NCBI GenBank assembly: GCA_018648805.1
Contig: JABGQM010000041.1
Location: 1 to 39,081, forward strand
Reading direction: 5' to 3'
DNA length: 39,081 bases
Source of the DNA: Verrucomicrobiota bacterium
Lineage (GTDB): Bacteria; Verrucomicrobiota; Kiritimatiellia; UBA8416; JABMPJ01
Shown here: positions 1 to 7,880 of the stretch, piece by piece
Layout of the letters: every line of letters begins with the position of its first letter
Numbering within the stretch: the stretch's first letter is position 1
Made by a program: the position numbers and the translations under genes
Notes under the pieces: model-generated
Seen by the model: the letters and a program-made list of their open reading frames with translations, nothing else
Databases searched by the model: none
Told to the model about the DNA's origin: nothing

Positions 1-130
1 TTGCTACTGGCACCCCTTAGAGAGGGAGATGGACAATGACTTTTGTGTATAAAAGACAGGGCAAGCTGGTGGGGGGCGCGGAGAACGGTACTGAAAAACA
101 GCCCGGAAATTACGGCAGGGCCGTCCGTCC
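1..130. repeat. Left-edge fold-back family copy (empty form)
   Basis: Two blocks here are perfect reverse complements of sequence at the right edge of the window. Positions 40-59 match 39016-39035 over 20 of 20 bases, and 66-93 match 38781-38808 over 28 of 28. In the left copy the blocks are joined by the 7-mer GGCAAGC. In the right copy about 200 bp of another element separates them. The end near 101-120 (GCCCGGAAATTACGGC) resembles the ends at 16818-16990 and 26967-27268. The left boundary of the repeat is not certain. Confidence 0.75.
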
Positions 131-183
131 ATTGCTTCACGGTTGCCACATGCTCTTCATGTGATTCTTGACAGAACCTTCTT

Positions 184-3100
184 CTACTTCAGGGCCACCG
201 GCGGCAGGCGGAAGTCGGGCTCGTCTCTGTGCTTCGGGTCCCTCTTGCCGCGGTAGGTTCCGTAGAAGGGGATATTGGCGTCGTTCCAGGTGGTGATCCT
301 TATGAGTTCTTCCTCGGTGATACCCGATGAGCATGGTTCTTTGGTGAGCCTCACAACGAGTTTGCTGCGGTTCGAGCCCCACGTCAGCGGGGGCTCAGGC
401 CGATAATGGGCCCGTCCGTAGGCGTCGTTCATATAGCTGACCAGCCCTCTGCCCATAAGGTTCTCGTAGGACCGGTTCCGGTCGTGGGTCGGCTCACCGG
501 TAAGGACCAGCCCCGCCTCAGCCTTGTCGCCGCTGTGACATGACTGGCAGCGCTTATCCAGAATCGGTTGCACGTCTGTCATGTAATGAATAGCGCGTGG
601 GCCGGTATCACCGGGCAACGGAATCAGCGCCTGCGCGGGATGGTCCAAAGCCTGCGGCCGCTTCGCAACCTGGGGCGGCGCTTTTCTGCGCGACTCATGG
701 CAGCCGATACAGGAACGGCTCTCGCCCGGTCTCAGGTTGAGGAACGTGGGCATGTGCTGCAGCATCCGGTAATTCTCGTCCAGCGCCTGGAAGAACACGT
801 TTTCTTCGGCCGGCACCTCGAAATAGGCCGAGCCGTCCTCGTGGACCTTCGTGATGCCGTAGACTCGCTTGCGGTGCACATCAGGGCCCACCCAGCCCGT
901 ACCGTTTTCGGACCAGGGCCAGGGAAGAACGCCCATCACGCGGAGATGTTTGACGCGGCCCCGCTCAATGCCGGTCATGCCCTGGTAAACATCCTGGACA
1001 AACATCGTGCCCGGCTGTTTCCTGGCAGCCGGCGTCGGAGCCGGCTCCTGAGTCGCGGCGAGCGTCGCCGGTTTGTGGCGAGGGCGTAGCGGGAATGGCT
1101 CAAAGCATTTGATCTCCGGATTCGGATCCCGGTAGAGCAGGGCGCGATTGCCCCACCTGTCCATCACATAGAGTACGCCGTCCTTGGAGACAAGATAGAA
1201 CGTCTCCGAAAGCGGATACGGGTCATAACACTGGCCAAACTCGCCCATGCTATCCATGCATTGATAACCTATCTCCGGGGTTATCGTGGTCATGGGCTCC
1301 ACGCCGATGCGGGTACGGCGGTTGTCAACCAGGATGACCGAGCCGCGCGCGGTGTGGTGATGCGAGCCCCCTATGGCAATCAGAGTGCTGCTGCCCGGAA
1401 TGCTACGCGCGGCGCTCATGCCCGCCGGCCACACAGTGTTGTTCTTGAATATGTGGTCCGAGCCGCTGCCGTCCGGGCGAATGGCCCAGAGTGCCTGACC
1501 GTTGCCCAACCCCTTATCCACGTATTCCCATCGCGTATAGATGACCCGCCCGTCGTTCATCACCGAAGGCGAGGTCTCGTTGATGGGCCCCTGAGTTATG
1601 CGGCGCATGTTCTTGCCGTCGGCGTCCATGGTGTAGAGCGCGGTAACACTGCCGCCGGCGCAGAACACCGTTTGCTGACAGCGGCTTGAGGTGAACATGA
1701 ACCTGCCATTCGGTAGGTAGATCGGGTCCATGTCATCAATGCCCTGCTGGGCATATTGCTTCGCGTTGACGTTCTCGCTGGTGGCGGTGGGGTCGTCATA
1801 TGGGGTCGTGATCTGGCGCAGACTCCCAGGGGTCATCGTGCCAGTTTCCGGATCGATGCCGATCTCGTAGATGAGGTATCTGCCGTCGGGATCCTTGCTG
1901 TAGCCGAACACGACCTTCTTCGCGTCGAACGACAGGTCGAATCGATCGAAGCGACCGCCGTCCTGTTCAGGCATCAACTCGGTGACCTGGCCGCCCGGCC
2001 TTACCGGTGAGAGCACGCAAATGTTGCCGTTTGTGCCGGGGCTGTGCTGATCGGCGTAGGTATGGCCATACCTTTTCCCGGTCTTCAGAAACAGAAGCTT
2101 GTCGAAGTTCAGTTCCGGATGCGCGAACATAGCCTCGCTGCGCAACGACTGCAGCGCGCTCTCAACGCGCGCCACCTCATTGGTGCCTGCCGTCTCAGCG
2201 GCCACCTGCTCCGCCTCGAGCCTGGCCAGCCGGTCGAGATATTGCCGGCCATCGGGATACTTCGCCCCACAGGTCTTGATGGTGGCTTCAAGCGCCAGCC
2301 GCAACGTGGCGATGTTGACCGCGTCATTGGCCAGGAACGCGGTTCGCTGCATCGGGGGAACGCGCTCCATGTGCTTCATCTTGCGCTCGGCCGGCTTCCA
2401 GCCTTTGGGAAAGCGCTCGGTTGTATTGCATAGAGACAGATGCATGAAATTGGGAAGCGGACCGCGCCGGGTCAGCTTCAGCGTCTGCTTCCCCTCACTG
2501 AGCGTGAACACGATGGGCCCTTCAAAGCCACCGAAGACCTCTTCATGCCTCCGACGCGCGGCCTGGCTATGTCCACCGAGCCGTACCGGCAATTCGCCGG
2601 GCGCCGTGCCAAAGGTGGCATGATCGAAGCCTTGGCCCAGGTGCCGACCGTTCATGAACGCTTCCACCGGCCGCGCTTCCGGCGATGCATATCTGGCTTT
2701 CAAGATGTAGTCGCCGGCAACGGGAACATGGATATCGTACTCAACAACCGACTCGCCGGCCTGCCCTGCCTGCCCTGAGCTCTGTCGAGGGGAGCCCTGT
2801 CGATGGGCTTTTCCACGCCGCCCGGCATCTTCCGGCCCACCCACCAGTGGGCCTGCATTGGCATACCTGTTCACGTCCGCATAAATGTCGACATTGCCCC
2901 GATCAAATGTCCACGCGGGAATCTTGATGGTGCCCCGGGCCCCGGGTAGCTTGGGCTCCGGCACGGGCAGACGCAGTGCTGCCACGCCTGCCCTGAGCTC
3001 CGTCGAAGGGTCGGTCTGCGGCTGCGTGAAGCGCTTGTAGAATTGCTTCGGGACGCTTGCGAGGTCCTTCACCTTGTACTCGGGCGGCTGCCACTCTTCC

Positions 3101-3663
3101 GGAAAGGGTTCCGGCGTGGTCAGGCGCAAGGAGACCAGGTTCGGTAGCGGCGTCGTGCTGGCCAGAATGATGGTGTGCTTTCCCGCCTCCGCCTTCTGCT
3201 TACGATTTCTAGACAGGTTGTCGGGGTTACCGAAATAGCTGAGCAATATTTCAGATGTAGCGCCGCTGCTCTTCGCAGAGGGTTCCCCTGTATCCGGATC
3301 CAGGCCGATACGGGTGCAGATCTTGCTGACATTCCGGGTGTCAAACAGGACCTCGACAGGTCGCGCCTCGGTCGCCGCGTACCGTATATGCAACTGGTAC
3401 TTGCCGGCCACGGGATACTCGACATCGTACTGTACACGCCAGCCCCAGGGCATCTCCTCGCCGCTGACCACAACCGGCCCTGCATCGGCGTATTTCGCCG
3501 GATCCGCGTCGATCACCACATTCCCGCGGTCAAACGCCCAGGCCGGTATCTCGATGGTCCCAGCCGGTACCGGGACGGCCAGATACAGGCAACACGAAAG
3601 AACTAAACACCATGCGGACCGCAAACGCCCGATCCGACGAGGAACATACGATTTCCGTTTCAC
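184..3663 (-). CDS. Exported two-haem c-type cytochrome with PD40/beta-propeller core (hydrazine synthase alpha-like fold family)
   Basis: Predicted exported protein of 1159 residues. A GTG at 3663 is preferred over a TTG 24 nt upstream because GGGAG lies 7 nt before the GTG and the hydrophobic signal segment follows it (about residues 15-35). Two related modules of about 190 residues follow, each opening with GTI-[EK]-IPAW-x-FDRGNV, like duplicated carbohydrate-binding beta-sandwiches. The middle has WD40/PD40-type propeller signatures (DMDPIYLPNGRFMFTSSR, INETSPSVMNDGRVIYTRWE). The C-terminus has two c-haem sites, CIGCH near residue 984 and CQSCH near 1038. Proteins of this layout are common in planctomycete-like genomes and are annotated as HzsA-like, but that does not imply hydrazine synthesis. 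I infer periplasmic redox or sugar-binding work; the substrate is unknown. Two REP-like sequences sit in frame in the second module. Confidence 0.85.
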   Translation of the reverse strand: MKRKSYVPRRIGRLRSAWCLVLSCCLYLAVPVPAGTIEIPAWAFDRGNVVIDADPAKYADAGPVVVSGEEMPWGWRVQYDVEYPVAGKYQLHIRYAATEARPVEVLFDTRNVSKICTRIGLDPDTGEPSAKSSGATSEILLSYFGNPDNLSRNRKQKAEAGKHTIILASTTPLPNLVSLRLTTPEPFPEEWQPPEYKVKDLASVPKQFYKRFTQPQTDPSTELRAGVAALRLPVPEPKLPGARGTIKIPAWTFDRGNVDIYADVNRYANAGPLVGGPEDAGRRGKAHRQGSPRQSSGQAGQAGESVVEYDIHVPVAGDYILKARYASPEARPVEAFMNGRHLGQGFDHATFGTAPGELPVRLGGHSQAARRRHEEVFGGFEGPIVFTLSEGKQTLKLTRRGPLPNFMHLSLCNTTERFPKGWKPAERKMKHMERVPPMQRTAFLANDAVNIATLRLALEATIKTCGAKYPDGRQYLDRLARLEAEQVAAETAGTNEVARVESALQSLRSEAMFAHPELNFDKLLFLKTGKRYGHTYADQHSPGTNGNICVLSPVRPGGQVTELMPEQDGGRFDRFDLSFDAKKVVFGYSKDPDGRYLIYEIGIDPETGTMTPGSLRQITTPYDDPTATSENVNAKQYAQQGIDDMDPIYLPNGRFMFTSSRCQQTVFCAGGSVTALYTMDADGKNMRRITQGPINETSPSVMNDGRVIYTRWEYVDKGLGNGQALWAIRPDGSGSDHIFKNNTVWPAGMSAARSIPGSSTLIAIGGSHHHTARGSVILVDNRRTRIGVEPMTTITPEIGYQCMDSMGEFGQCYDPYPLSETFYLVSKDGVLYVMDRWGNRALLYRDPNPEIKCFEPFPLRPRHKPATLAATQEPAPTPAARKQPGTMFVQDVYQGMTGIERGRVKHLRVMGVLPWPWSENGTGWVGPDVHRKRVYGITKVHEDGSAYFEVPAEENVFFQALDENYRMLQHMPTFLNLRPGESRSCIGCHESRRKAPPQVAKRPQALDHPAQALIPLPGDTGPRAIHYMTDVQPILDKRCQSCHSGDKAEAGLVLTGEPTHDRNRSYENLMGRGLVSYMNDAYGRAHYRPEPPLTWGSNRSKLVVRLTKEPCSSGITEEELIRITTWNDANIPFYGTYRGKRDPKHRDEPDFRLPPVALK
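2773..2792. repeat. REP-like short palindrome inside a coding sequence, copy 1
   Basis: The 20-mer CCCTGAGCTCTGTCGAGGGG is an imperfect dyad (CCCT...AGGG). It has a near-identical second copy at 2991-3010. It lies in frame within the second N-terminal module of the haem protein and encodes a low-complexity run rich in S, G, Q and A. The first copy of that module has no equivalent there. Confidence 0.6.
2991..3010. repeat. REP-like short palindrome inside a coding sequence, copy 2
   Basis: CCCTGAGCTCCGTCGAAGGG differs from the copy at 2773 by two substitutions. Both are preceded by GCCTG. This copy encodes part of the linker between the two N-terminal modules. Confidence 0.6.
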
Positions 3664-3918
3664 AGTAAATCTCCCTACGTATGGCAAAATCGAACTTAAT
3701 GGTAGGGCGTTGGTAGCCGAATGACAATGGCAGAGCAGAAGATTTCAGCGCTTATCCCGCGCACAGGGGAAAAGCGTAGGGGTACAGCCGATTGGCACTA
3801 ACGTAAGGACTCGCACATTGCAATTGAAAAGACACGCGACGTCCTGCGGGAACCGGTGAAGTCGCTTAAACTAGCGCCATTCTGGTCTGACCCTACGGCT
3901 CCCCCGCCGATGGCCGCG

Positions 3919-5205
3919 TTACCTGGCCTTGATGTCGTAGCAGTACAGTTTTTCCTGGAACCTCAAGTAGAGGCGACCGCCCTCGATCACGGGGTGTGGC
4001 CTGGCGGGCCTGCCCCTTAACTCTACCTTGAACTCGCCGGTGGGCTTGAACGCTTTGGGTGTCGCCGGCACCAGCATGGTGTGCCCCTTGCTTATGCCAT
4101 AGAGGTAAAGCATCCCGTCGGCGTAGCAAATGGATCCCTTCTTCACACCCTTGTCTTTCCACATCACCTCGCCGGTCTTGAAATCCAGGCAGGACCAACT
4201 GTAGTTGTTGTTCCCATACAGGTAGCCATCGTGATAGACATATCCGCCGTACTGGGTCGAGATGGCCTTCGTGCGCCAGGCTACCGTGGCCGTTACGTCT
4301 TCACCGTTCACCGACAATTTGATGCATATGCCGTTCTTGCCGTAGCCGACCGACCAGAAGACGTGCCCTTCCGCGAATATCGGCGTGGGACAGTTGGCCA
4401 TGCTGCCCGCGGCGAAATCGTTGGTCCACAGAATCTTACCCGTGTCAGCGTGGACACCGGCGATGCCCTCTGCGCCACCGTTAATGATCATCGGGATGCC
4501 CTCATGTTCGGCATAGATCGGCGAGCTGTAGTGGGCGCCGCCGAACGGGCCGGACTCCCAAACGGTCTCACCGTTCTTCTTGTTGAGCGCCACCATGAAA
4601 CTGTTCGTGCCGCCCGGTGTGACGATTACGCGATCATCGAGAATCATCACCGATTCGGCGAACTTCCACCTCACCTTATGTGACTTGAAATCTTTTCCTA
4701 TATCGCGCTCCCACTTCGTCTCGCCGGTCTTGGCGTCGTAGCAGCCGAGAACGCCGAGACAGCGCAGCAGGTATACATTCCCATCGTCGCAGGTGGGTGT
4801 TGCGCGTGAGCCCTGGTAAACGTGATGGCCTACGTAGGCGGGCCCTACGTCCTTGCTCCACTTGATCGTGCCGTCCCTATCAAGCGCGGTCAGCCATATG
4901 TTCCCGAACGCTTCGCTGTAGTTGGTGCCCTCATGCTGGAGCCCCGTCGTATAGACCAGGCCGTCGTAGATAGACACCGAGGACTCGCCGTAGCCGATTC
5001 CATTGGTGACGACCCACAGGTTCTCGGGTCCGCCTTCCGGCCAGGCCTTCAAGAGGCCGGTTTCGGGGGATTTGCCGTCGCGATTGAGCCCGTGCCATGT
5101 CGGCCAGGTTGACGACGGGGCCGTAGCCGCAGCTGCCATGCTAACGAATGCAACGAGAAGCGCGAAGGCGACCAACGCCGGGAACCGGGTACGTATCACT
5201 GTCAT
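3919..5205 (-). CDS. Exported PQQ-like beta-propeller repeat protein
   Basis: A 428-residue protein starting at an ATG with AGGAGG 5 nt upstream, a strong site that fixes the start. Residues 1-26 form a signal peptide (basic start, then FPALVAFALLVAFVSMAAAA). The rest is a series of PQQ/BamB-like propeller blades: GxxYLLRCLGVLGCYDAKTG, VALNKKNGETVWESG, GVHADTGKILWTND, LDFKTGEVMW and LYCYDIKAR. It opens with WPTWHGLNRDGKSPETG, the usual start of outer-membrane-assembly-like propellers of planctomycete type. No PQQ dehydrogenase catalytic set is evident, so I read it as a binding or scaffold propeller, not an enzyme. It lies 256 nt upstream of the haem/propeller gene on the same strand and diverges from the URO-D-like gene at 5349. 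Confidence 0.85.
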   Translation of the reverse strand: MTVIRTRFPALVAFALLVAFVSMAAAATAPSSTWPTWHGLNRDGKSPETGLLKAWPEGGPENLWVVTNGIGYGESSVSIYDGLVYTTGLQHEGTNYSEAFGNIWLTALDRDGTIKWSKDVGPAYVGHHVYQGSRATPTCDDGNVYLLRCLGVLGCYDAKTGETKWERDIGKDFKSHKVRWKFAESVMILDDRVIVTPGGTNSFMVALNKKNGETVWESGPFGGAHYSSPIYAEHEGIPMIINGGAEGIAGVHADTGKILWTNDFAAGSMANCPTPIFAEGHVFWSVGYGKNGICIKLSVNGEDVTATVAWRTKAISTQYGGYVYHDGYLYGNNNYSWSCLDFKTGEVMWKDKGVKKGSICYADGMLYLYGISKGHTMLVPATPKAFKPTGEFKVELRGRPARPHPVIEGGRLYLRFQEKLYCYDIKAR

Positions 5206-5265
5206 GCTAATCCTCCTGTAGACCTAAAGATGCCCCATGATTTCACGGCGGCTTAGCTGTGGCAA

Positions 5266-5304
5266 GTCATTCATCAGGTATATGTCATTGTGTCCATGAA
5301 TGAC
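5266..5304. promoter_or_regulatory. Candidate operator dyad in divergent intergenic region
   Basis: A perfect 9-bp inverted repeat, GTCATTCAT (5266-5274) and ATGAATGAC (5296-5304), lies between the divergent starts at 5205 and 5349. The outer edges span about four helical turns, which suits a dimeric or bipartite regulator controlling both genes. No regulator is encoded in the window, so this is positional inference only. Confidence 0.35.
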
Positions 5305-5348
5305 CCGATGCTACGCTTTCTGCCTTCGGACAAAGGGACGTGCAAACT

Positions 5349-6386
5349 ATGAAACCACGCGACATCATTCTCAATCAGATCCATCATCGGGAAACCGATC
5401 CGATTCCCTACACACTGCCGATCGACAACGGGCTTGCCGAGAAACTCGACGCGCACTACGGCAACGCACTATGGCGGGATCGACTGAAGCCCTACATCAA
5501 AGACGTGAGCGTCGTGGACACCACGAAGGGCATGTGGTGGAGTAACGATGACTCCAATTTGAGTCGCGACTTGTACGGAACGCTCTGGCGCACAGACCTT
5601 CGGCCTGTCCATATGGAAGAGGCCGCCCTGAAAGAGCCAACATTCGAAGGTTACGATTGGCCTGATCCCTCCAAGTTCTGCGCAGACAAAGAGGCCGTGG
5701 CCGCACAGCGTACGATCTGTGACGCAAACAAGGACGATGTATTCATGCTCACGCGCCTGGGCTGGGGCCTGTTTGAGAGTAGCTGGGGTATGCGCGGCTT
5801 TGAGAACGTGCTCATGGATGTTGCCGCCGAGCCGGATTTCTTTGAAGAGCTGCTCGACAGAATCACCGAACAAATCCTGGCGTACATTGAGTTCACGTGC
5901 AAGTCGCTCCCTGACATCGACGCGATTTTCTTTGGCGATGACTGGGCAGATCAGCGCGGCATCATTATCGGGCCCGACCGCTGGCGCCAATTGTTCAAGC
6001 CCCGGTATGCCAGGATCTACGAGGCGGCCCACGCGCATGGCAAGATCGTGATGTCGCACTGCTGTGGCTCTACGGTTGATATCCTGGACGACATGATCGA
6101 GATCGGATTGGATGTCTACGAGAGCGTACAGCCCGAAGCACGTGGCATGAACCCCTATGAACTGAAGAAGAGATGGGGTGACAAGATTACGTTCTGGGGG
6201 TGCCTTGGTTCACAGAGCACCATACCGCGTGGAACGCCCGCCGAAATCCATGCCGAGGTCAGCAAGCTGCGGCGTGAGATGAGCAAAGGCGGGGGCTACA
6301 TTCTTGCTCCGGCCAAGCCTCTCCCGACAGAGACACCCCTCGAGAATGCTGTGGCTATTGTTGAGGCCTTTGCAGACAGGGATTAG
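5349..6386 (+). CDS. Uroporphyrinogen decarboxylase-like (URO-D superfamily) protein
   Basis: A 345-residue, full-length URO-D-fold protein. The ATG at 5349 is chosen over a GTG at 5340 because GGGA sits about 10 nt before the ATG and almost touches the GTG. Family signs are the N-terminal MKPRDIILNQIHHRETDPIPY, the MSHCCGS segment (the H-x-C type zinc site of corrinoid methyltransferase-like URO-D relatives) and the C-terminal GCLGSQSTIPRGTP and GGGYILAPAKPLP blocks. This lineage-expanded subgroup differs from HemE and is often found with glycoside hydrolases in PVC genomes. Methyl transfer or O-demethylation of sugars or aromatics is a reasonable hypothesis, not shown here. No signal peptide, so cytosolic. 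The stop codon is also the start of a heptad repeat array. Confidence 0.85.
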   Translation: MKPRDIILNQIHHRETDPIPYTLPIDNGLAEKLDAHYGNALWRDRLKPYIKDVSVVDTTKGMWWSNDDSNLSRDLYGTLWRTDLRPVHMEEAALKEPTFEGYDWPDPSKFCADKEAVAAQRTICDANKDDVFMLTRLGWGLFESSWGMRGFENVLMDVAAEPDFFEELLDRITEQILAYIEFTCKSLPDIDAIFFGDDWADQRGIIIGPDRWRQLFKPRYARIYEAAHAHGKIVMSHCCGSTVDILDDMIEIGLDVYESVQPEARGMNPYELKKRWGDKITFWGCLGSQSTIPRGTPAEIHAEVSKLRREMSKGGGYILAPAKPLPTETPLENAVAIVEAFADRD

Positions 6387-6490
6387 GCGCTAGGCGTTAG
6401 TTGTTAGGGAGAGGAGGCCGGAACTAGGCGGTAGGCTCTCGACGGAGCCAGGAGTTTAGCCCGGAAGCTACTAATTCCTGACGCCTAGCT
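6384..6490. repeat. Heptad-arm fold-back (TAGGCGN units)
   Basis: The left arm is tandem heptads TAGGCGC, TAGGCGT, TAGTTGT, TAGGGAG, starting on the stop codon of the URO-D-like gene. The right arm at 6471-6489, read in reverse complement, is GCTAGGCGTCAGGAATTAG. This matches GCTAGGCGTTAGTTGTTAG at 6389-6407 at 15 of 19 positions. A further complementary piece (CCTAAGGCCTAACGCCTGA) lies at 6770-6788, beyond the inner element, so the inner element may have landed inside this fold-back. Confidence 0.65.
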
Positions 6491-6496
6491 GTTGAG

Positions 6497-6762
6497 TGCC
6501 AACACATCGTAGACACTTTTTGATGCCAACACATCGTAGACGGCGAGCGACTGTGATTGGCAGCAAGCAGAGATCGAGTAAGCTGGTCGGTTAAGTGTAT
6601 GGGGAGCCACTTCTTACACTTTCTCGTACACTTCGTCGCCACCCTTAACCGGATACACTTAATCGAACTGCTTAAACGGTGAGGGTTCGAGCAATGAGAA
6701 CGCATATGGAAACACCTGTCTACGATGTAATGGCACTAGAAACTGTCTACGATGTGTTGGCA
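6497..6762. mobile_element. MITE-like nested inverted-repeat element
   Basis: The termini are TGCCAACACATCGTAGACA (6497-6515) and its reverse complement (6744-6762). Each has a second copy 27 bp further in (6524-6541 and 6717-6735), so both ends carry the same spaced pair, as in IS21-like ends. TTGAG occurs at 6492-6496 and at 6764-6768, an approximate target duplication. Inside is a third shell, AGTAAGCTGGTCGGTTAAGTG against CACTTAATCGAACTGCTTAAA (6578-6598 and 6656-6676), around iterated AAGTGTA-type units. There is no coding capacity. Assignment to an IS family is inference. Confidence 0.6.
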
Positions 6763-6848
6763 TTTGAGACCTAAGGCCTAACGCCTGAAATTAGCCCAAA
6801 ACTGCGGCGAATTCTTGATCGAAGCCTCAAGACACATACGGAGCCCAT

Positions 6849-7577
6849 ATGAATAGCAACCTGAACGTGTTTTTATTGATCGGCCAGTCGAACATGGCCG
6901 GTCGTGGACGGCTCGACGACGTGCCCTCATTACAGCACGCCGAGGTGTCAATGTTCCGCGACGGCCGGTGGATCCCTGCGGAAGAGCCGCTGCATACGGA
7001 CAAACCGGGTATTGCCGGCATTGGTTTGGGCATGAGTTTCGCCGTTCAGTTGGCCACCCGCGCCGCCATCGCGCCTATCGGCCTCATTCCCTGTGCGTTC
7101 GGCGGAACATCCCTGGCTGAATGGATGCCCTGCACCGAGCTCTACGAGAACGCCGTATCGCTTGCCCTGGCTGCCATGCTAAACGGCGGACAGCTGCGCG
7201 GCATCCTGTGGCACCAAGGTGAGAGCGATTCAGGGAACCGTGATGATGCCGGCAGCTACGGGCGCCGATTTCAGGCCATGATCCAGAAACTACGCACCGA
7301 GCTGTCGGCCGAAACCGTTCCCGTGATCACCGGCGAGCTCGGCCCCTTTCTGCAGAAGGACGACGGCACAGAGTTCTCCGCCGTGGTGAATCAGGAGCTG
7401 CGCGGATTGGAAGACGCGGTGCCCGTGTATGGCTGCGTCGGCGCACACGATCTCGGACACAACGGCGATGAACTCCATTTCGATGCCGCTTCTCTGCGGG
7501 AGTTCGGCATCCGCTACGCAACGAAATACATTGAACTGACAAGACAGCCTGCAGGAGGCAGCACCGATGAACGCTAA
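6849..7577 (+). CDS. SASA-domain carbohydrate O-acetylesterase
   Basis: A 242-residue protein of the sialate O-acetylesterase/CE6-like SGNH family. The nucleophile motif GQSNM is at residues 12-16 (Ser14). The second block, PCAFGGTSLAEWMP, supplies the oxyanion glycine. WHQGESD follows, and DELHFDAAS near the C-terminus gives the catalytic Asp/His. The length suits a single-domain esterase. No signal peptide, so it probably removes acetyl groups from imported oligosaccharides. The ATG at 6849 has CGGAG 5 nt upstream. Fold-back elements fill the gap on each side. Substrate (acetylated xylan, pectin or sialic acid) cannot be told from sequence. Confidence 0.87.
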   Translation: MNSNLNVFLLIGQSNMAGRGRLDDVPSLQHAEVSMFRDGRWIPAEEPLHTDKPGIAGIGLGMSFAVQLATRAAIAPIGLIPCAFGGTSLAEWMPCTELYENAVSLALAAMLNGGQLRGILWHQGESDSGNRDDAGSYGRRFQAMIQKLRTELSAETVPVITGELGPFLQKDDGTEFSAVVNQELRGLEDAVPVYGCVGAHDLGHNGDELHFDAASLREFGIRYATKYIELTRQPAGGSTDER

Positions 7578-7624
7578 GGATCAGCAACGGCTCAGGAATC
7601 AGCCGGCGTCTCCGCCGAGATGTT

Positions 7625-7834
7625 CGACGAAGTGTGGCCGACGAAGTGTGGCCGACGAAGCGTAACCGACGAAGCGTAACCGACGAAGTGTAGCCGACTA
7701 AGTGTAACCGACTAAGTGTGGGACGAAGTGTACGACAAAGTGTAGGGAGCATACCACGCCTGGCGTGGCACACACTTCGTCGCACTCTTTGTCCCTTCAC
7801 TTCGTCGGTTACACTTAGTCGAACGGCTTCGTCG
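7625..7834. repeat. Fold-back with 14-bp iterated arms (GACGAAGTGTGGCC units)
   Basis: The left arm (about 7625-7748) has roughly eight units of 13-15 bp drifting from CGACGAAGTGTGGC to CGACTAAGTGTAAC. The right arm (7769-7834) carries the complementary units (ACACTTCGTCG, CACTTCGTCGG, TTACACTTAGTCG, CTTCGTCGTC). The centre is a perfect hairpin, CCACGCC-T-GGCGTGG at 7754-7768. The region lies just downstream of two convergent genes, so it may end transcription from both sides. No reading frame was found in it. Confidence 0.75.
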
Positions 7835-7880
7835 TCTCGTTCGGCATGCTGACCATGATCAGTAACTCACGATTCTGCGC

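Noticed and set aside
184..3663. Evidence for anammox because of similarity to hydrazine synthase alpha
   Set aside because: The resemblance is to a general propeller and c-haem layout that is widespread in PVC bacteria. The other hydrazine synthase subunits are absent.
5349..6386. HemE (true uroporphyrinogen decarboxylase)
   Set aside because: The H-x-C site and C-terminal blocks fit the corrinoid methyltransferase-like branch. There is a paralogue nearby and no haem pathway genes.
7625..7834. A CRISPR array
   Set aside because: The units are 13-15 bp, directly abutting and degenerate, with no unique spacers of regular length. There are no cas genes.
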